Source: an uncultured Acetatifactor sp.
GTDB lineage: Bacteria > Bacillota > Clostridia > Lachnospirales > Lachnospiraceae
Assembly (NCBI GenBank): GCA_947624245.1
Contig: CANQJL010000009.1
Location: 25,821 to 89,820 of the forward strand
Length of the DNA stretch: 64,000 nt
Direction of reading: 5' to 3'
In this document: positions 6,177-15,426 of the stretch, one piece after another
How positions within the stretch are numbered: the stretch's first letter is position 1
Layout of the letters: the number at the start of each line of letters is the position of its first letter
The notes under the pieces: model-generated
What the model was told of the DNA's origin: nothing
What the model saw: the letters and a program-made list of their open reading frames with translations, nothing else
Databases searched by the model: none
Position numbers and translations under genes: made by a program

Positions 6177-8009
6177 ATGAGACAGAAAAGAGAAGACGTC
6201 AGAAACGTAGCTATCATCGCCCATGTGGACCACGGCAAAACGACTCTGGTGGACGAGCTTCTGAAACAGAGCGGCGTGTTCCGAGAGGGGCAGGAGGTGG
6301 CCGAACGAGTCATGGACTCCAACGATATCGAGCGGGAGCGCGGCATCACCATATTGTCCAAGAATACCGCCGTTATGTACAAAAACACCAAGATCAACAT
6401 CATAGACACCCCGGGCCATGCGGACTTCGGCGGCGAGGTGGAGCGCGTGCTGAAAATGGTGAACGGCGTCATTCTGGTGGTGGACGCCTTCGAGGGCGCG
6501 ATGCCCCAGACCAAATTCGTGCTGCGCAAGGCCCTGGAGCTGAAGCTTCCCGTCATCGTCTGCATCAACAAGACGGACCGTCCCGAGGCCCGTCCGGGTG
6601 AGGTGGTGGACGAGGTGCTGGAGCTGTTCCTTGAGCTGGACGCCGACGATGCCCAGCTGGACTGTCCCTTTGTCTTCGCCTCCGCCAAGACGGGCGTCGC
6701 CTCGCTGGACGCCGGGAAGCCGGGCGTAAGCATGGAGCCGCTGTTCGAGACGATCCTGAATTACATTCCCGCTCCGGAGGGCGATCCCGACGCCGGCACT
6801 CAGGTGTTGATCAGCACCATCGACTATAACGAGTACGTGGGCCGAATCGGCGTGGGGAAGGTGGACAACGGGCAGATCAAGGTCAATCAGGAGGTAGTCA
6901 TCTGCAACCACCATGAGCCCGACAAACAGACCAAGGTAAAGGTCAGCAAGCTCTACGAATTCGACGGGCTGAACAAGGTGGAGGTGAAGGAGGCCGGTAT
7001 CGGCTCCATTGTGGCCATCTCCGGCATCAGCGATATCCATATCGGCGACACGCTCTGCTCTCCCGACTGCGCAAACCCCATTCCCTTCCAGAAGATCAGC
7101 GAACCCACCATCGCCATGCAGTTCATGGTGAACGATTCCCCTCTGGCAGGTCAGGAGGGAAAATACGTGACCAGCCGCCATATTCGCGACAGACTGTTCC
7201 GCGAGCTGAACACGGACGTCTCGCTCCGTGTGGAGGAGACGGACACCACCGAGTGCTTCAAGGTGTCCGGCAGGGGCGAGCTGCATCTGTCCGTCCTGAT
7301 CGAAAACATGCGCAGGGAGGGCTATGAGTTCGCCGTCAGCAAGGCGGAGGTGCTCTACAAGACCGACGAGAACGGCAAGCGCACGGAACCGATGGAGCTT
7401 TGCTACATTGATGTACCCAACGAGTACGCCGGCGCCGTCATCGAAAAGCTGGGACAGCGAAAGGGCGAGCTGCGCAATATGGGCTCCGTCTCCGGCGGCA
7501 CGGGAACTCGCCTTGAGTTCTCCATTCCGGCAAGGGGCCTGATCGGTTACAGGGGCGAATTTATGACGGACACCAAGGGCAACGGCATCATGAATACCGT
7601 CTTCGACGGCTACGCTCCCTATAAGGGCGATATCCAGTACCGCAAGCAGGGCTCCCTGATCGCCTTTGAAGCGGGGGAAGCCATCACCTACGGCCTCTTT
7701 AACGCGCAGGAGCGCGGCACCCTGTTCATCGGCCCCGGCGAGAAGGTGTACGCCGGCATGGTGATCGGTCAGACAGGCCGAAGCGAGGACATCGAAGTGA
7801 ACGTCTGCAAGAAAAAGCAGCTGACCAACACCCGCGCCTCCGGTTCGGACGACGCCCTGCGTCTGACGCCTCCCAAGATCCTTTCTCTGGAGCAGGCTCT
7901 CGACTTTATCGACACGGACGAGCTTTTGGAGGTAACTCCCGTCTCCCTGCGGATCCGCAAAAAGATACTGGATCCCACCATGCGCAAGAGAGCCGCCATG
8001 AAAAATTAG
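6177..8009 (+). CDS. typA: Ribosome-associated translational GTPase TypA/BipA
   Basis: A 610-residue EF-G-like GTPase that acts in ribosome assembly and stress or cold adaptation. GTP-binding motifs are clear: G1 AHVDHGKTT, the RERGITI switch region, G3 DTPGH, G4 NKTD and G5 SAKTG. EF-G domain II and V equivalents and the BipA-specific C-terminal domain follow, including RGLIGYRGEF, FMTDTKGNGI and the closing KKKQLTNTRASGSDD. Length matches the family. It has its own promoter and leader hairpin. Its stop codon overlaps that of the convergent spoIVB. Confidence 0.96.
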   Translation: MRQKREDVRNVAIIAHVDHGKTTLVDELLKQSGVFREGQEVAERVMDSNDIERERGITILSKNTAVMYKNTKINIIDTPGHADFGGEVERVLKMVNGVILVVDAFEGAMPQTKFVLRKALELKLPVIVCINKTDRPEARPGEVVDEVLELFLELDADDAQLDCPFVFASAKTGVASLDAGKPGVSMEPLFETILNYIPAPEGDPDAGTQVLISTIDYNEYVGRIGVGKVDNGQIKVNQEVVICNHHEPDKQTKVKVSKLYEFDGLNKVEVKEAGIGSIVAISGISDIHIGDTLCSPDCANPIPFQKISEPTIAMQFMVNDSPLAGQEGKYVTSRHIRDRLFRELNTDVSLRVEETDTTECFKVSGRGELHLSVLIENMRREGYEFAVSKAEVLYKTDENGKRTEPMELCYIDVPNEYAGAVIEKLGQRKGELRNMGSVSGGTGTRLEFSIPARGLIGYRGEFMTDTKGNGIMNTVFDGYAPYKGDIQYRKQGSLIAFEAGEAITYGLFNAQERGTLFIGPGEKVYAGMVIGQTGRSEDIEVNVCKKKQLTNTRASGSDDALRLTPPKILSLEQALDFIDTDELLEVTPVSLRIRKKILDPTMRKRAAMKN

Positions 8010-9364
8010 TGCTCCAGCATATTCTCGATAAAGATTCCGTATCCTCTGGTGCTGTCCTGCACCAGAACATGGGTGACGGCCCCGATGAGCTTTCCGTTCT
8101 GAATGATGGGGCTGCCGCTCATGCCCTGCACGATCCCGCCTGTGACTTCCAAAAGGTTGGGATCCGTGACCTTCAGTTCGATTCCCCTGTTCACATTGTC
8201 GTGATCGAGATGTATCTCCGTGATCTCCACGTCATAATACTCCGTGCGGTCCTCCACGGTACAGAGGATCTGGGCCGGCCCTTTCTGTATTTCCTGCTTC
8301 AGACCGATGGGAATCGGCTCCTGATCTGCCAGCTCTGCCGCATTTTCATTGCATATTCCGAAGATCCCGCGGCTGCTGTTGCTGGTGATATCCCCCAGCA
8401 CATTCTCCGGCGAATAGACGATCATTCCCGTCATCTCGCCGGGATCGCCGTCGCTTCCCTTTCTGATGTTCACGATATCGGTGCTGTAGAGCGTCCCGTC
8501 CTGCATGTGCATCAATGTGCTGGTATCGATATCGTTGATCCCGTGTCCCAAAGCGCCGAAATTCCCCTCGGGGTCGATATAAGTCATCGTGCCGACGCCC
8601 TGCGCATTGTCCCTGATCCACACGCCGATCTTATACTCGCCGTTTGCGTCCTGCACAGGATCCACGCTGACTTCCGTGATCTCACCGTCGCGCTCCAGCG
8701 TCAAAGCAAGCTGTTTCCCGCCGCTCTCCCGAACGCGGCGGATAAAATCTTCCTTTTCCGTGACGTCCTCGCCGTTTACCTTGCGGATATAGTCTCCCGA
8801 TCTCAAGACATATCTTCCCGGCGAATAGCTGACGCCGTTCATTCCCCGAAATTCACCGGTGCCTACCACCAACACCCCGTTCGTCTTCACGTAGATTCCC
8901 ACGGGCGCCCCCACGGGAATCAGCTCCTGATCCTCAATGACCTGAATATCTACCTGCTTGATGGGGAGAAAGCCGAACAGCCTCACGGACATGCGATAGC
9001 TGGACTCCCCGGGCGCTTTCATGGTCACCGGCTTGCTTAAATCAATGTGCACGGCTCCCGCCGGAATATTGCTGGTTCCTGTCTCGCTGACGCTTACGAT
9101 CTGCGCCTGTGCCGGCACGCCCAAAAAGAACGACTGCTCCTTGTCTGCCCGCACATTGAGGACCGAAGGAATATTGCTGTCTATGCGGTAATAGAGCGTA
9201 CAGGCAAGGGCCGTGCAGCTTACCGCCAGCACCGCACAGAGGCAAAAGCGGTAGATCTTAAGCCGCCTCAATCTCCTTTTCCAGTCCTGCAGCAGGATCA
9301 CCATGTCCTGCCCGGCCTGTTTTCTGATCGTCTCGTCGCTTTTTGCGCCTATCCGCCGTCTCAT
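8006..9364 (-). CDS. spoIVB: SpoIVB signalling serine protease (S55)
   Basis: A 452-residue forespore-secreted protease that in known sporulators cleaves SpoIVFA and so triggers pro-SigK processing. Visible: an N-terminal membrane anchor (about residues 35-55), a PDZ-like region (YVLRSGDYIRKVNGEDV), the S55 domain with His in GALGHGIND and Ser in GIVQGMSGSPIIQNG, followed by GAVTHVLV. The start at 9364 has GGGAG nine bases upstream; a GTG two codons earlier is less good. It lies downstream of recN as in B. subtilis. A forespore sigma promoter is expected in the 200-nt gap, but I cannot identify one. Confidence 0.94.
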   Translation of the reverse strand: MRRRIGAKSDETIRKQAGQDMVILLQDWKRRLRRLKIYRFCLCAVLAVSCTALACTLYYRIDSNIPSVLNVRADKEQSFFLGVPAQAQIVSVSETGTSNIPAGAVHIDLSKPVTMKAPGESSYRMSVRLFGFLPIKQVDIQVIEDQELIPVGAPVGIYVKTNGVLVVGTGEFRGMNGVSYSPGRYVLRSGDYIRKVNGEDVTEKEDFIRRVRESGGKQLALTLERDGEITEVSVDPVQDANGEYKIGVWIRDNAQGVGTMTYIDPEGNFGALGHGINDIDTSTLMHMQDGTLYSTDIVNIRKGSDGDPGEMTGMIVYSPENVLGDITSNSSRGIFGICNENAAELADQEPIPIGLKQEIQKGPAQILCTVEDRTEYYDVEITEIHLDHDNVNRGIELKVTDPNLLEVTGGIVQGMSGSPIIQNGKLIGAVTHVLVQDSTRGYGIFIENMLEH

Positions 9365-9396
9365 GCACACACACTCCCTGCATTTTTTGTTGCCTT

Positions 9397-9418
9397 ACAA
9401 TGCCGCCTGCGGTATTGT
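9397..9418. repeat. Short palindrome upstream of spoIVB
   Basis: ACAATGCCGC, CT, GCGGTATTGT: ten-base arms with one mismatch, about 33 nt before the spoIVB ATG and without a T run on the minus strand. It could be an operator or a leader hairpin. No regulator family is recognised. Confidence 0.4.
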
Positions 9419-9573
9419 TTCAGATCACATTGCCCACGATCCAATGTTGACAGTGTGTGTACTTTTCCGGTTTTTTATTACAAAACCCTTTTATTTTGTT
9501 GTGGATATTGCTTTTTATTCTGCTTGTTTTTTATCCTGCTTCTTTTGTCCCATTTCTTTTATCCTTTTTTATT

Positions 9574-11259
9574 CTATCTTTCTTTGTAGGAAAGCGCCTG
9601 CGCCCGCATCTGACGCGCATTGGACAGCGCCTCCTCGGTCAGCGTGTCGCTGCCTAAGAGCCTTGCCAGCTCCGTCAGGCTCTCCTCCCCTTCCACGGGC
9701 TTGATGTCCGTGATGGTGTTGTCCTGCGTGCTGCTCTTTTCGATGACAAAATGGCTGTCCGCCATAGCCGCGATCTGAGGAAGATGGGTGATACAGAGCA
9801 CCTGAGTGTCCCGCGCCACGGTGTCTAATTTCTCGGACACCTTCCACGCCGTTCTCCCGCTGATTCCCGCGTCGATTTCATCAAAGATCAGCGTTCCCAC
9901 GGCGCCTTTTCCCGCCAGAACGGTCTTGATTGCCAGCATGATCCTCGACAGCTCCCCGCCGCTGGCCACCTGGCTCAGGGGCTTTAAGCTCTCCCCAGGG
10001 TTGGTGGAGATCAGAAACTCCACGTCGTCATATCCCTTGGAGGTGATCTCCTGATGGGGACGCACCGCGATCTCGAACTCCACCGTCAGAAAATTCAACT
10101 GCTGCAGGGCTTCCTTAAGCTGCCCTGCCAGACGGCCCGCGTTCTCGGACCGCAGCGCGGACAGTTCGCCGCACGCTTCCTCCAGCTCCCGTTCCCGCTC
10201 CCCCAGCCGTGCCTTCAGCTTTTCCAGATAGGCGTCGTAATCCGAGAGCTTTGCAAGCTGCTGCTGCCGCTCCTGCCCGTACCGGATCACCGCCTGTATC
10301 GTGCCCCCGTACTTCTCCTTCAGCCGGTTCAGCACATTCAGCCTTTCCTCCGTGCGCTGAAAGTCCTCCCCGTCAAATTCGCAGCGGCTCATATATTCCG
10401 AGATGTCTCTGTTGTAATCGGCCAGCAGACTGTCTATTTCCGTAAGCTGTCCCTCCAGCTCCTCCAGCCTGCCGTCATATGCGGAGACGCTGCGCAATGC
10501 CTTCAGTGCACGGCCAAGCTCCGCCCCCGCGCCGCTCTCAAAATCGCCTCCGGTGTACCGGTAGCTCTCCGTCAGGCTCTCCAGGATCCGCTTGCCGTTG
10601 ACCATGAGACGGTAGCTTTTCTCCAATTCCTCATCTTCGCCGGGAACAGGCTTTGCCGCCTCGATCTCCTGCAGCTCGAACTCTGCCAGAGACTGCTCCC
10701 TGGCCTTGGCGGCTTCGTCCATCGTCTCGTTCTCAAGCTCCGCGCGCAGCTTCCCGCACTCGCGGTAAAGCTCCGACACCCGCTGTGCCGCGGGCGGCAG
10801 CTTCTCCCCGCAGTACCCGTCCAGAATCTCCATGTGGTTTTTCTTGTGCAAAAGGGACTGGTGCTCGTGCTGACCGTAGATGTCCAGAAGCGATTCCGCC
10901 AGCTCCTTCACCTGTCTGGCCGTGACGGTCTCCCCGTTGATCCTGCATATGCTCTTGCCCGCCTGCAGACGTCTGGTGAGAATCACGGTGCCGTCCTCCT
11001 GAGGCTCTATTCCCAAGCTCTCCAGCTTCTCTCGCACCCCTTGGCTGTCATCGTCGAACATCAGCTCCACCAGAGCGCTCTCGGCGCCCCTGCGCAGCAT
11101 GTCCTTCTCGAATTTTGCGCCCAAGGCCAGATTAAGGCTTCCGATCAACAGCGATTTTCCCGCGCCCGTCTCTCCGGTAAGAATATTCAGACCGGGTCCG
11201 AACTCCACCTCGACCTCCTCTATCAGCGCCAGATTTTTCACGTGTAAGCTCTGCAGCAT
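9574..11259 (-). CDS. recN: DNA repair protein RecN
   Basis: A 561-residue SMC-like ATPase for double-strand-break repair. The N-terminal half has Walker A GETGAGKS near residue 35 and GQHEHQSLL. Two central coiled-coil arms rich in Leu, Glu and Arg run from about 155 to 370, and the C-terminal half carries LSQVASGGELSRIMLAIK (signature) with LIFDEIDAGISGRTA (Walker B/D-loop). The start at 11259 has GAGAGG just upstream and gives the usual MLQSLHVKNLALI N-terminus. It sits between argR and spoIVB, the conserved Firmicutes order. Confidence 0.96.
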   Translation of the reverse strand: MLQSLHVKNLALIEEVEVEFGPGLNILTGETGAGKSLLIGSLNLALGAKFEKDMLRRGAESALVELMFDDDSQGVREKLESLGIEPQEDGTVILTRRLQAGKSICRINGETVTARQVKELAESLLDIYGQHEHQSLLHKKNHMEILDGYCGEKLPPAAQRVSELYRECGKLRAELENETMDEAAKAREQSLAEFELQEIEAAKPVPGEDEELEKSYRLMVNGKRILESLTESYRYTGGDFESGAGAELGRALKALRSVSAYDGRLEELEGQLTEIDSLLADYNRDISEYMSRCEFDGEDFQRTEERLNVLNRLKEKYGGTIQAVIRYGQERQQQLAKLSDYDAYLEKLKARLGERERELEEACGELSALRSENAGRLAGQLKEALQQLNFLTVEFEIAVRPHQEITSKGYDDVEFLISTNPGESLKPLSQVASGGELSRIMLAIKTVLAGKGAVGTLIFDEIDAGISGRTAWKVSEKLDTVARDTQVLCITHLPQIAAMADSHFVIEKSSTQDNTITDIKPVEGEESLTELARLLGSDTLTEEALSNARQMRAQALSYKER

Positions 11260-11300
11260 GTATCCTCTCATTCCGCCGTAAATACGGCCAAAAAATGTTT

Positions 11301-11759
11301 TTATCTCTTTAGGGAGCTCTCCAGCTTCTCCATCAGCTTGGCGGCTCCCTCGCCGGTGCGCACCGCCGCAAAGATGGTGTCGTCACCCGCAATACAGCCC
11401 ACTATCTCCGGAAATTTCAGCTCGTCCAGCGCAGCCGCCACGGCCATTGCCATTCCGGACACCGTCCGTATCACCAATATGTTCTGGGCGATATCCATGG
11501 AGAGAAAGCCGTCGCGCAATACCCGCAAGAACTTGTCCTGTCCCTGACCGCCCTCCTGCTCCTGCTGCAAGGCCGCATATTTCTGACGGCCTCCGGCCGC
11601 CGACACCTTGGTGAGCTTCAGCTCTCTGATATCTCTGGACACGGTCGCCTGGGTCACGGAAAGTCCCGCTTCCTTCAGCCTGTCGGCCAACTCCTCCTGG
11701 GTCTCCACGTCGAACTCCTGCACCAGCTCCAAAATCTTTCCCTGTCGAATCTTCTTCAT
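11301..11759 (-). CDS. argR: Arginine repressor ArgR/AhrC
   Basis: A 152-residue transcriptional regulator. The N-terminal winged helix (about 1-70) shows QEELADRLKE and the recognition helix VTQATVSRDIRELKLTKV. The C-terminal oligomerisation and arginine-binding domain shows GMAMAVAAALDEL and EIVGCIAGDDTIFAAVRT. Length is typical. No arginine genes are near, so it acts in trans. Its place between nadK and recN is syntenic with B. subtilis ahrC. The start codon follows nadK by only ten bases. Confidence 0.95.
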   Translation of the reverse strand: MKKIRQGKILELVQEFDVETQEELADRLKEAGLSVTQATVSRDIRELKLTKVSAAGGRQKYAALQQEQEGGQGQDKFLRVLRDGFLSMDIAQNILVIRTVSGMAMAVAAALDELKFPEIVGCIAGDDTIFAAVRTGEGAAKLMEKLESSLKR

Positions 11760-11768
11760 AGCGCCCTC

Positions 11769-12638
11769 TCAATCCGTCATTTTCCGCTGAAGCACCTCGA
11801 GAAAGCTCACCCGATTCAGCTTGATGAATTCCGTGATCTGACCGGACTCTGTCACCCGCACTCTGTCGCCCGTGCGCAGAGGGATCACATGGCTTCCGTC
11901 AAAATTTGCCTCCACCGTCTGTATCCTGTCTTCCCTTCCCTCGGGAATCTCGATCTCGATCACATCTTCCGGCGAAAAAATAATGCTGCGCTGGTTCAGG
12001 GTGTGGGGACAGATCGGGGTGAGCATAATAAGCCTTGCCTTCGGTTCCACCAGCGGGCCGCCCGCGGAAAGGTTATAGCCCGTAGAGCCCGTGGGGGTAG
12101 TGACGATGACCCCGTCCGCATTATACTCGTGAAGGAACTGGCCGTTGACGTAAATCCTGAACTTGATGATCTGCAGAGAACCCACGCGGGAGATGACGAT
12201 ATCGTTCAGCGCCCAGCCCTCCTCGGTGCGCCCGTCCGCAAAGACCGCCTTTCCCTTGAGCATCATTCTGCTCTCCTGCGCATAGTCCCCGGCGATCAGA
12301 CGGTCCAGCGCCTCCTCCAGATACTCCGGCTCGATCTCCGTCATATATCCCAGCGTTCCCAGCTTCACGCCGATGATGGGGATATGCAGCGCCTTCGTCT
12401 CTCTTGCCGCGCGAAGCACGGTACCGTCGCCGCCCAGAACCAGCATACAGTCCACGTCGCCCGGAATATCCTCCGGCACTTCCTGTCCGTCTGCAGACAT
12501 GCGCCTTCCCGCCTGTCTGCTCTCCCCCGTCCGCATCGTAACGCGCTGGCCCTTGCCCTCCAGGTACTGACAGATCCGCTTCGTGACGGTCCTATCTTGG
12601 TCCTTATGTTCGTTGGTATAGATCAGAAAATGCTTCAT
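11769..12638 (-). CDS. nadK: NAD kinase
   Basis: A 289-residue enzyme that phosphorylates NAD to NADP. Motifs: LVLGGDGTVLRAAR (GGDG signature), NDIVISR, and TPTGSTGYNLSAGGPLV. It has an N-terminal extension with basic residues (about 35-60) compared with minimal NAD kinases. The ribosome site is GGAGAGAGGT right before the ATG. It lies between tlyA and argR, tightly packed (9-10 nt gaps), so it is co-transcribed with the isoprenoid genes. Confidence 0.95.
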   Translation of the reverse strand: MKHFLIYTNEHKDQDRTVTKRICQYLEGKGQRVTMRTGESRQAGRRMSADGQEVPEDIPGDVDCMLVLGGDGTVLRAARETKALHIPIIGVKLGTLGYMTEIEPEYLEEALDRLIAGDYAQESRMMLKGKAVFADGRTEEGWALNDIVISRVGSLQIIKFRIYVNGQFLHEYNADGVIVTTPTGSTGYNLSAGGPLVEPKARLIMLTPICPHTLNQRSIIFSPEDVIEIEIPEGREDRIQTVEANFDGSHVIPLRTGDRVRVTESGQITEFIKLNRVSFLEVLQRKMTD

Positions 12639-12647
12639 ACCTCTCTC

Positions 12648-13529
12648 CTAAACTGCGTGCGAGCGCTCCACCGTCCCGGCTATGCGCTCCTCCCACTCCG
12701 TGGTATGCGACAGCCCTGTTCCCGCCTGCTGCAATTCTCTCAATCTCTCCTCTGCGGCGCCCTCCGTCAGCGCACCGATCTCCTCATCCGGCTCCCGCTC
12801 TTTTCCCAGGTACAGCAGATACTCTATATTTCCCTCGGGTCCCTTTATAGGAGAATAATCCAGATCCAGCACCGCAAATCCGATGCTGTCCGCATAATCT
12901 ACGATCTTAGAGATGACCTCGCGGTGCGTCTTTTCCTCCCGCACCACGCCGTTCTTTCCCACCTTCTCGCGGCCCGCCTCGAACTGCGGCTTCACCAGAC
13001 ATACCATCTTCGCACCGCATTTTAACAGATTTCTCGCCGGTATCAGTATCTTGGTAAGCGAGATAAAGGAGACGTCTGCGCCGGCGAAATCAGGCTCTTC
13101 CCCGATATCCTCCCGCACCGTATAACGAAAGTTCGTCTGCTCCATGCAGACCACCCGCGCATCGCTTCGCAGCTTCCACGCAAGCTGTCCCCGCCCCACA
13201 TCTACGGAATAGACCTTCGCCGCTCCGTTTTGCAGCATACAGTCGGTAAATCCCCCTGTGGAAGCGCCGATATCCAGACACACACAGCCCTCCAGACTGA
13301 TGGGCCAGACCTTCAGGGCCTTCTCCAGCTTCAGTCCGCCGCGGCTCACGTATTTTAGATCGTTCCCCCGAACCTCCAGCTTGAGCCCCTCCTCCGCAAA
13401 GGAGGCGCCCGCCTTGTCTTCCTTCTGACCGTTCACATAGACGCTGCCCGACATGATGACGGCTCTGGCCTTTTCCCTGGACTGCGCGTATCCTCTCTCC
13501 ACCAGAAGCACATCCAACCGCTTTTTCAT
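12648..13529 (-). CDS. tlyA: TlyA family rRNA 2'-O-methyltransferase
   Basis: A 293-residue protein with an S4 RNA-binding domain (RLDVLLVERGYAQSREKAR, residues 3-60) followed by an FtsJ-like Rossmann methyltransferase domain (CLDIGASTGGFTDCML as SAM motif I, VDVGRGQL, LVKPQFEAGRE). Family members methylate ribosomal RNA; some are called hemolysin A for historical reasons. It is the B. subtilis yqxC position between dxs and the argR-recN block. The C-terminus carries an extra tail of about 40 residues after the LGKERE segment. Confidence 0.92.
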   Translation of the reverse strand: MKKRLDVLLVERGYAQSREKARAVIMSGSVYVNGQKEDKAGASFAEEGLKLEVRGNDLKYVSRGGLKLEKALKVWPISLEGCVCLDIGASTGGFTDCMLQNGAAKVYSVDVGRGQLAWKLRSDARVVCMEQTNFRYTVREDIGEEPDFAGADVSFISLTKILIPARNLLKCGAKMVCLVKPQFEAGREKVGKNGVVREEKTHREVISKIVDYADSIGFAVLDLDYSPIKGPEGNIEYLLYLGKEREPDEEIGALTEGAAEERLRELQQAGTGLSHTTEWEERIAGTVERSHAV

Positions 13530-13534
13530 CTAAA

Positions 13535-15406
13535 TTAATCCTTCCTGCTTCCGGCGAGCTTTTGGCAGATCTTATCCGTGATGCTGTCCGCATCGATACC
13601 GATCTCCTGCTTTAAGAGCTCCACATTTCCGTGCTCCACATAAGCGTCGGGAATGGCAATGCTCAAAAAAGCGTTGTGCAGATCGCTCCGGTTCATAAAA
13701 TCCAGCACCTTTTCCCCGTAGCCGCCCGCCGAAACGTTCTCCTCCAAGGTGACGATCAGCACATGATCCCTGCAGGCGTCCCTGACGGCGTCCTCGTCTA
13801 TGGGCTTCACAAAGCGCCCGTTGATCAGGCTGACATGGTATCCCTTTTCCTTCAGCGCCTGCCTTACGGTCTCTGCCGTCTTCACCATGCTGCCCACCGC
13901 AAAGAGCGCGATGTCCCGCTCCCTGTAGATCCACTCGGCCTTTCCCAGCTCTATGGGCGCTCGGTATTCCTTCAGACCGTCGTAGGCCGTGCCTCTGGGG
14001 TAGCGTATGGCGATGGGGGCCGACAGATTGACGGCAAATTTCAGCATGTCGGACAGCTCCCACTTGTTCTTCGGCGCACAGATATGCATATTGGGAATAC
14101 CGGAAAGGTAGGTGAAATCAAAGATGCCCTGATGCGTCTCGCCGTCGCTTCCCACCAGCCCCGCTCTGTCTATGGCAAACACCACGGGCAGGTTCTGCAG
14201 ACAGACATCGTGAAGGATCTGGTCGTAAGCTCTCTGCAGGAAAGAGGAATAGACCGCCACAATGGGCTTCAGGCCGCCTGCGGCCAGACCCGCCGCAAAG
14301 GTCACCGCATGTTCCTCCGCGATGCCTACGTCGAAGAATCGGTCCGGATACATGTTGCGAAAACGTTTTAGGCCCGTGCCGTCCGGCATCGCGGCCGTGA
14401 TGGCCACCACCTTCTCGTCTCTGGCGCCCAGCTTGCACATCACCGTGGAGAAAATATCCGTATAATTTGCCACCGTTCTGGGGTGGGAGGGAATCCCCGT
14501 CTCAATGTCGAAGGGTTCGGCGCCGTGGAATCTGGCGGGATGCCGCTCCGCGGGCTCGTAGCCCTTGCCCTTCTGGGTCAGCACATGAATGAGCACGGGC
14601 CCCTCCACTCTCTTTGCCTCGTTGATCACCCGCACCATTCCCTCGATGTTATGGCCGTCCACGGGCCCCAGATAGGTAATGCCCATGTCCTCAAAGAACA
14701 TTCCCGGGATCACGAGCTGCTTGAAGCTGCTCTTTGCCCTGCGAATGCCCTTGATGGTGCTTCCGCCCCACCTGGTGCCGCGCAGATAATTGTAGATGCC
14801 CTCCTTCAGGTCCAGATACCCTGTGGCTGTCCTGATATTGTTCAGATATTTTGAAAAACCGCCCACATTCTCGGAGATGGACATATTGTTGTCGTTCAGA
14901 ATAATGATAAAATTCGTTTCCAGACGGGCGGCGTTGTTCAGCGCCTCGTAGGCCATGCCGCCGGTCATGGATCCGTCTCCGATCACGGAGACGATGGTGC
15001 TGCTCTCTCCCTTTAAGTCTCTGGCCTTCACCAGGCCCAGCCCCGCCGATACGGAGGTGGAGCTGTGTCCCGTGTCGAACACATCGCAGTCGCTCTCCTT
15101 TCTCTTGGGAAAGCCGCTGAGGCCGTGGAACTGCCTGAGATGGTCAAAGCCTTCCCCGCGTCCCGTCAGTATCTTATGGGTATAGGATTGATGTCCCACG
15201 TCCCAGACGATCTTATCCTCCGGCAGATTCAGCGCAAGGTGCAGCGCCATGGTCAGCTCCACCGTTCCGAGATTAGAGCCCAGATGACCTCCCGTAACGC
15301 TGATCTTGCGGATCAGGAAATCTCGTATTTCCTGCGCGAGCTGGCCATAGTCCTCCCGCCTTATCTCCTTGATATCGTTCGCCTGCTTAATGGTCTCCAA
15401 CAGCAT
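13535..15406 (-). CDS. dxs: 1-deoxy-D-xylulose-5-phosphate synthase
   Basis: A 623-residue thiamine-diphosphate enzyme that joins pyruvate and glyceraldehyde-3-phosphate, first step of the MEP isoprenoid pathway. Seen: GGHLGSNLGTVELT near residue 38, VWDVGHQSYTHKILTGR, the ThDP motif GDGSMTGGMAYEALNNA, the transketolase Glu in FDVGIAEEHAVTFAAGLA, and RYPRGTA. Length is typical. It lies 20 nt downstream of ispA and five nt before tlyA, so synthesis of the C5 precursors and their condensation are coupled. Confidence 0.97.
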   Translation of the reverse strand: MLLETIKQANDIKEIRREDYGQLAQEIRDFLIRKISVTGGHLGSNLGTVELTMALHLALNLPEDKIVWDVGHQSYTHKILTGRGEGFDHLRQFHGLSGFPKRKESDCDVFDTGHSSTSVSAGLGLVKARDLKGESSTIVSVIGDGSMTGGMAYEALNNAARLETNFIIILNDNNMSISENVGGFSKYLNNIRTATGYLDLKEGIYNYLRGTRWGGSTIKGIRRAKSSFKQLVIPGMFFEDMGITYLGPVDGHNIEGMVRVINEAKRVEGPVLIHVLTQKGKGYEPAERHPARFHGAEPFDIETGIPSHPRTVANYTDIFSTVMCKLGARDEKVVAITAAMPDGTGLKRFRNMYPDRFFDVGIAEEHAVTFAAGLAAGGLKPIVAVYSSFLQRAYDQILHDVCLQNLPVVFAIDRAGLVGSDGETHQGIFDFTYLSGIPNMHICAPKNKWELSDMLKFAVNLSAPIAIRYPRGTAYDGLKEYRAPIELGKAEWIYRERDIALFAVGSMVKTAETVRQALKEKGYHVSLINGRFVKPIDEDAVRDACRDHVLIVTLEENVSAGGYGEKVLDFMNRSDLHNAFLSIAIPDAYVEHGNVELLKQEIGIDADSITDKICQKLAGSRKD

Positions 15407-15426
15407 TCCTTATCCCTCTCTTATCT

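Noticed and set aside
6096..7286. 396-codon antisense frame over typA
   Set aside because: Its composition is that expected opposite a GC-rich coding strand, and it shows no domain or ribosome site.
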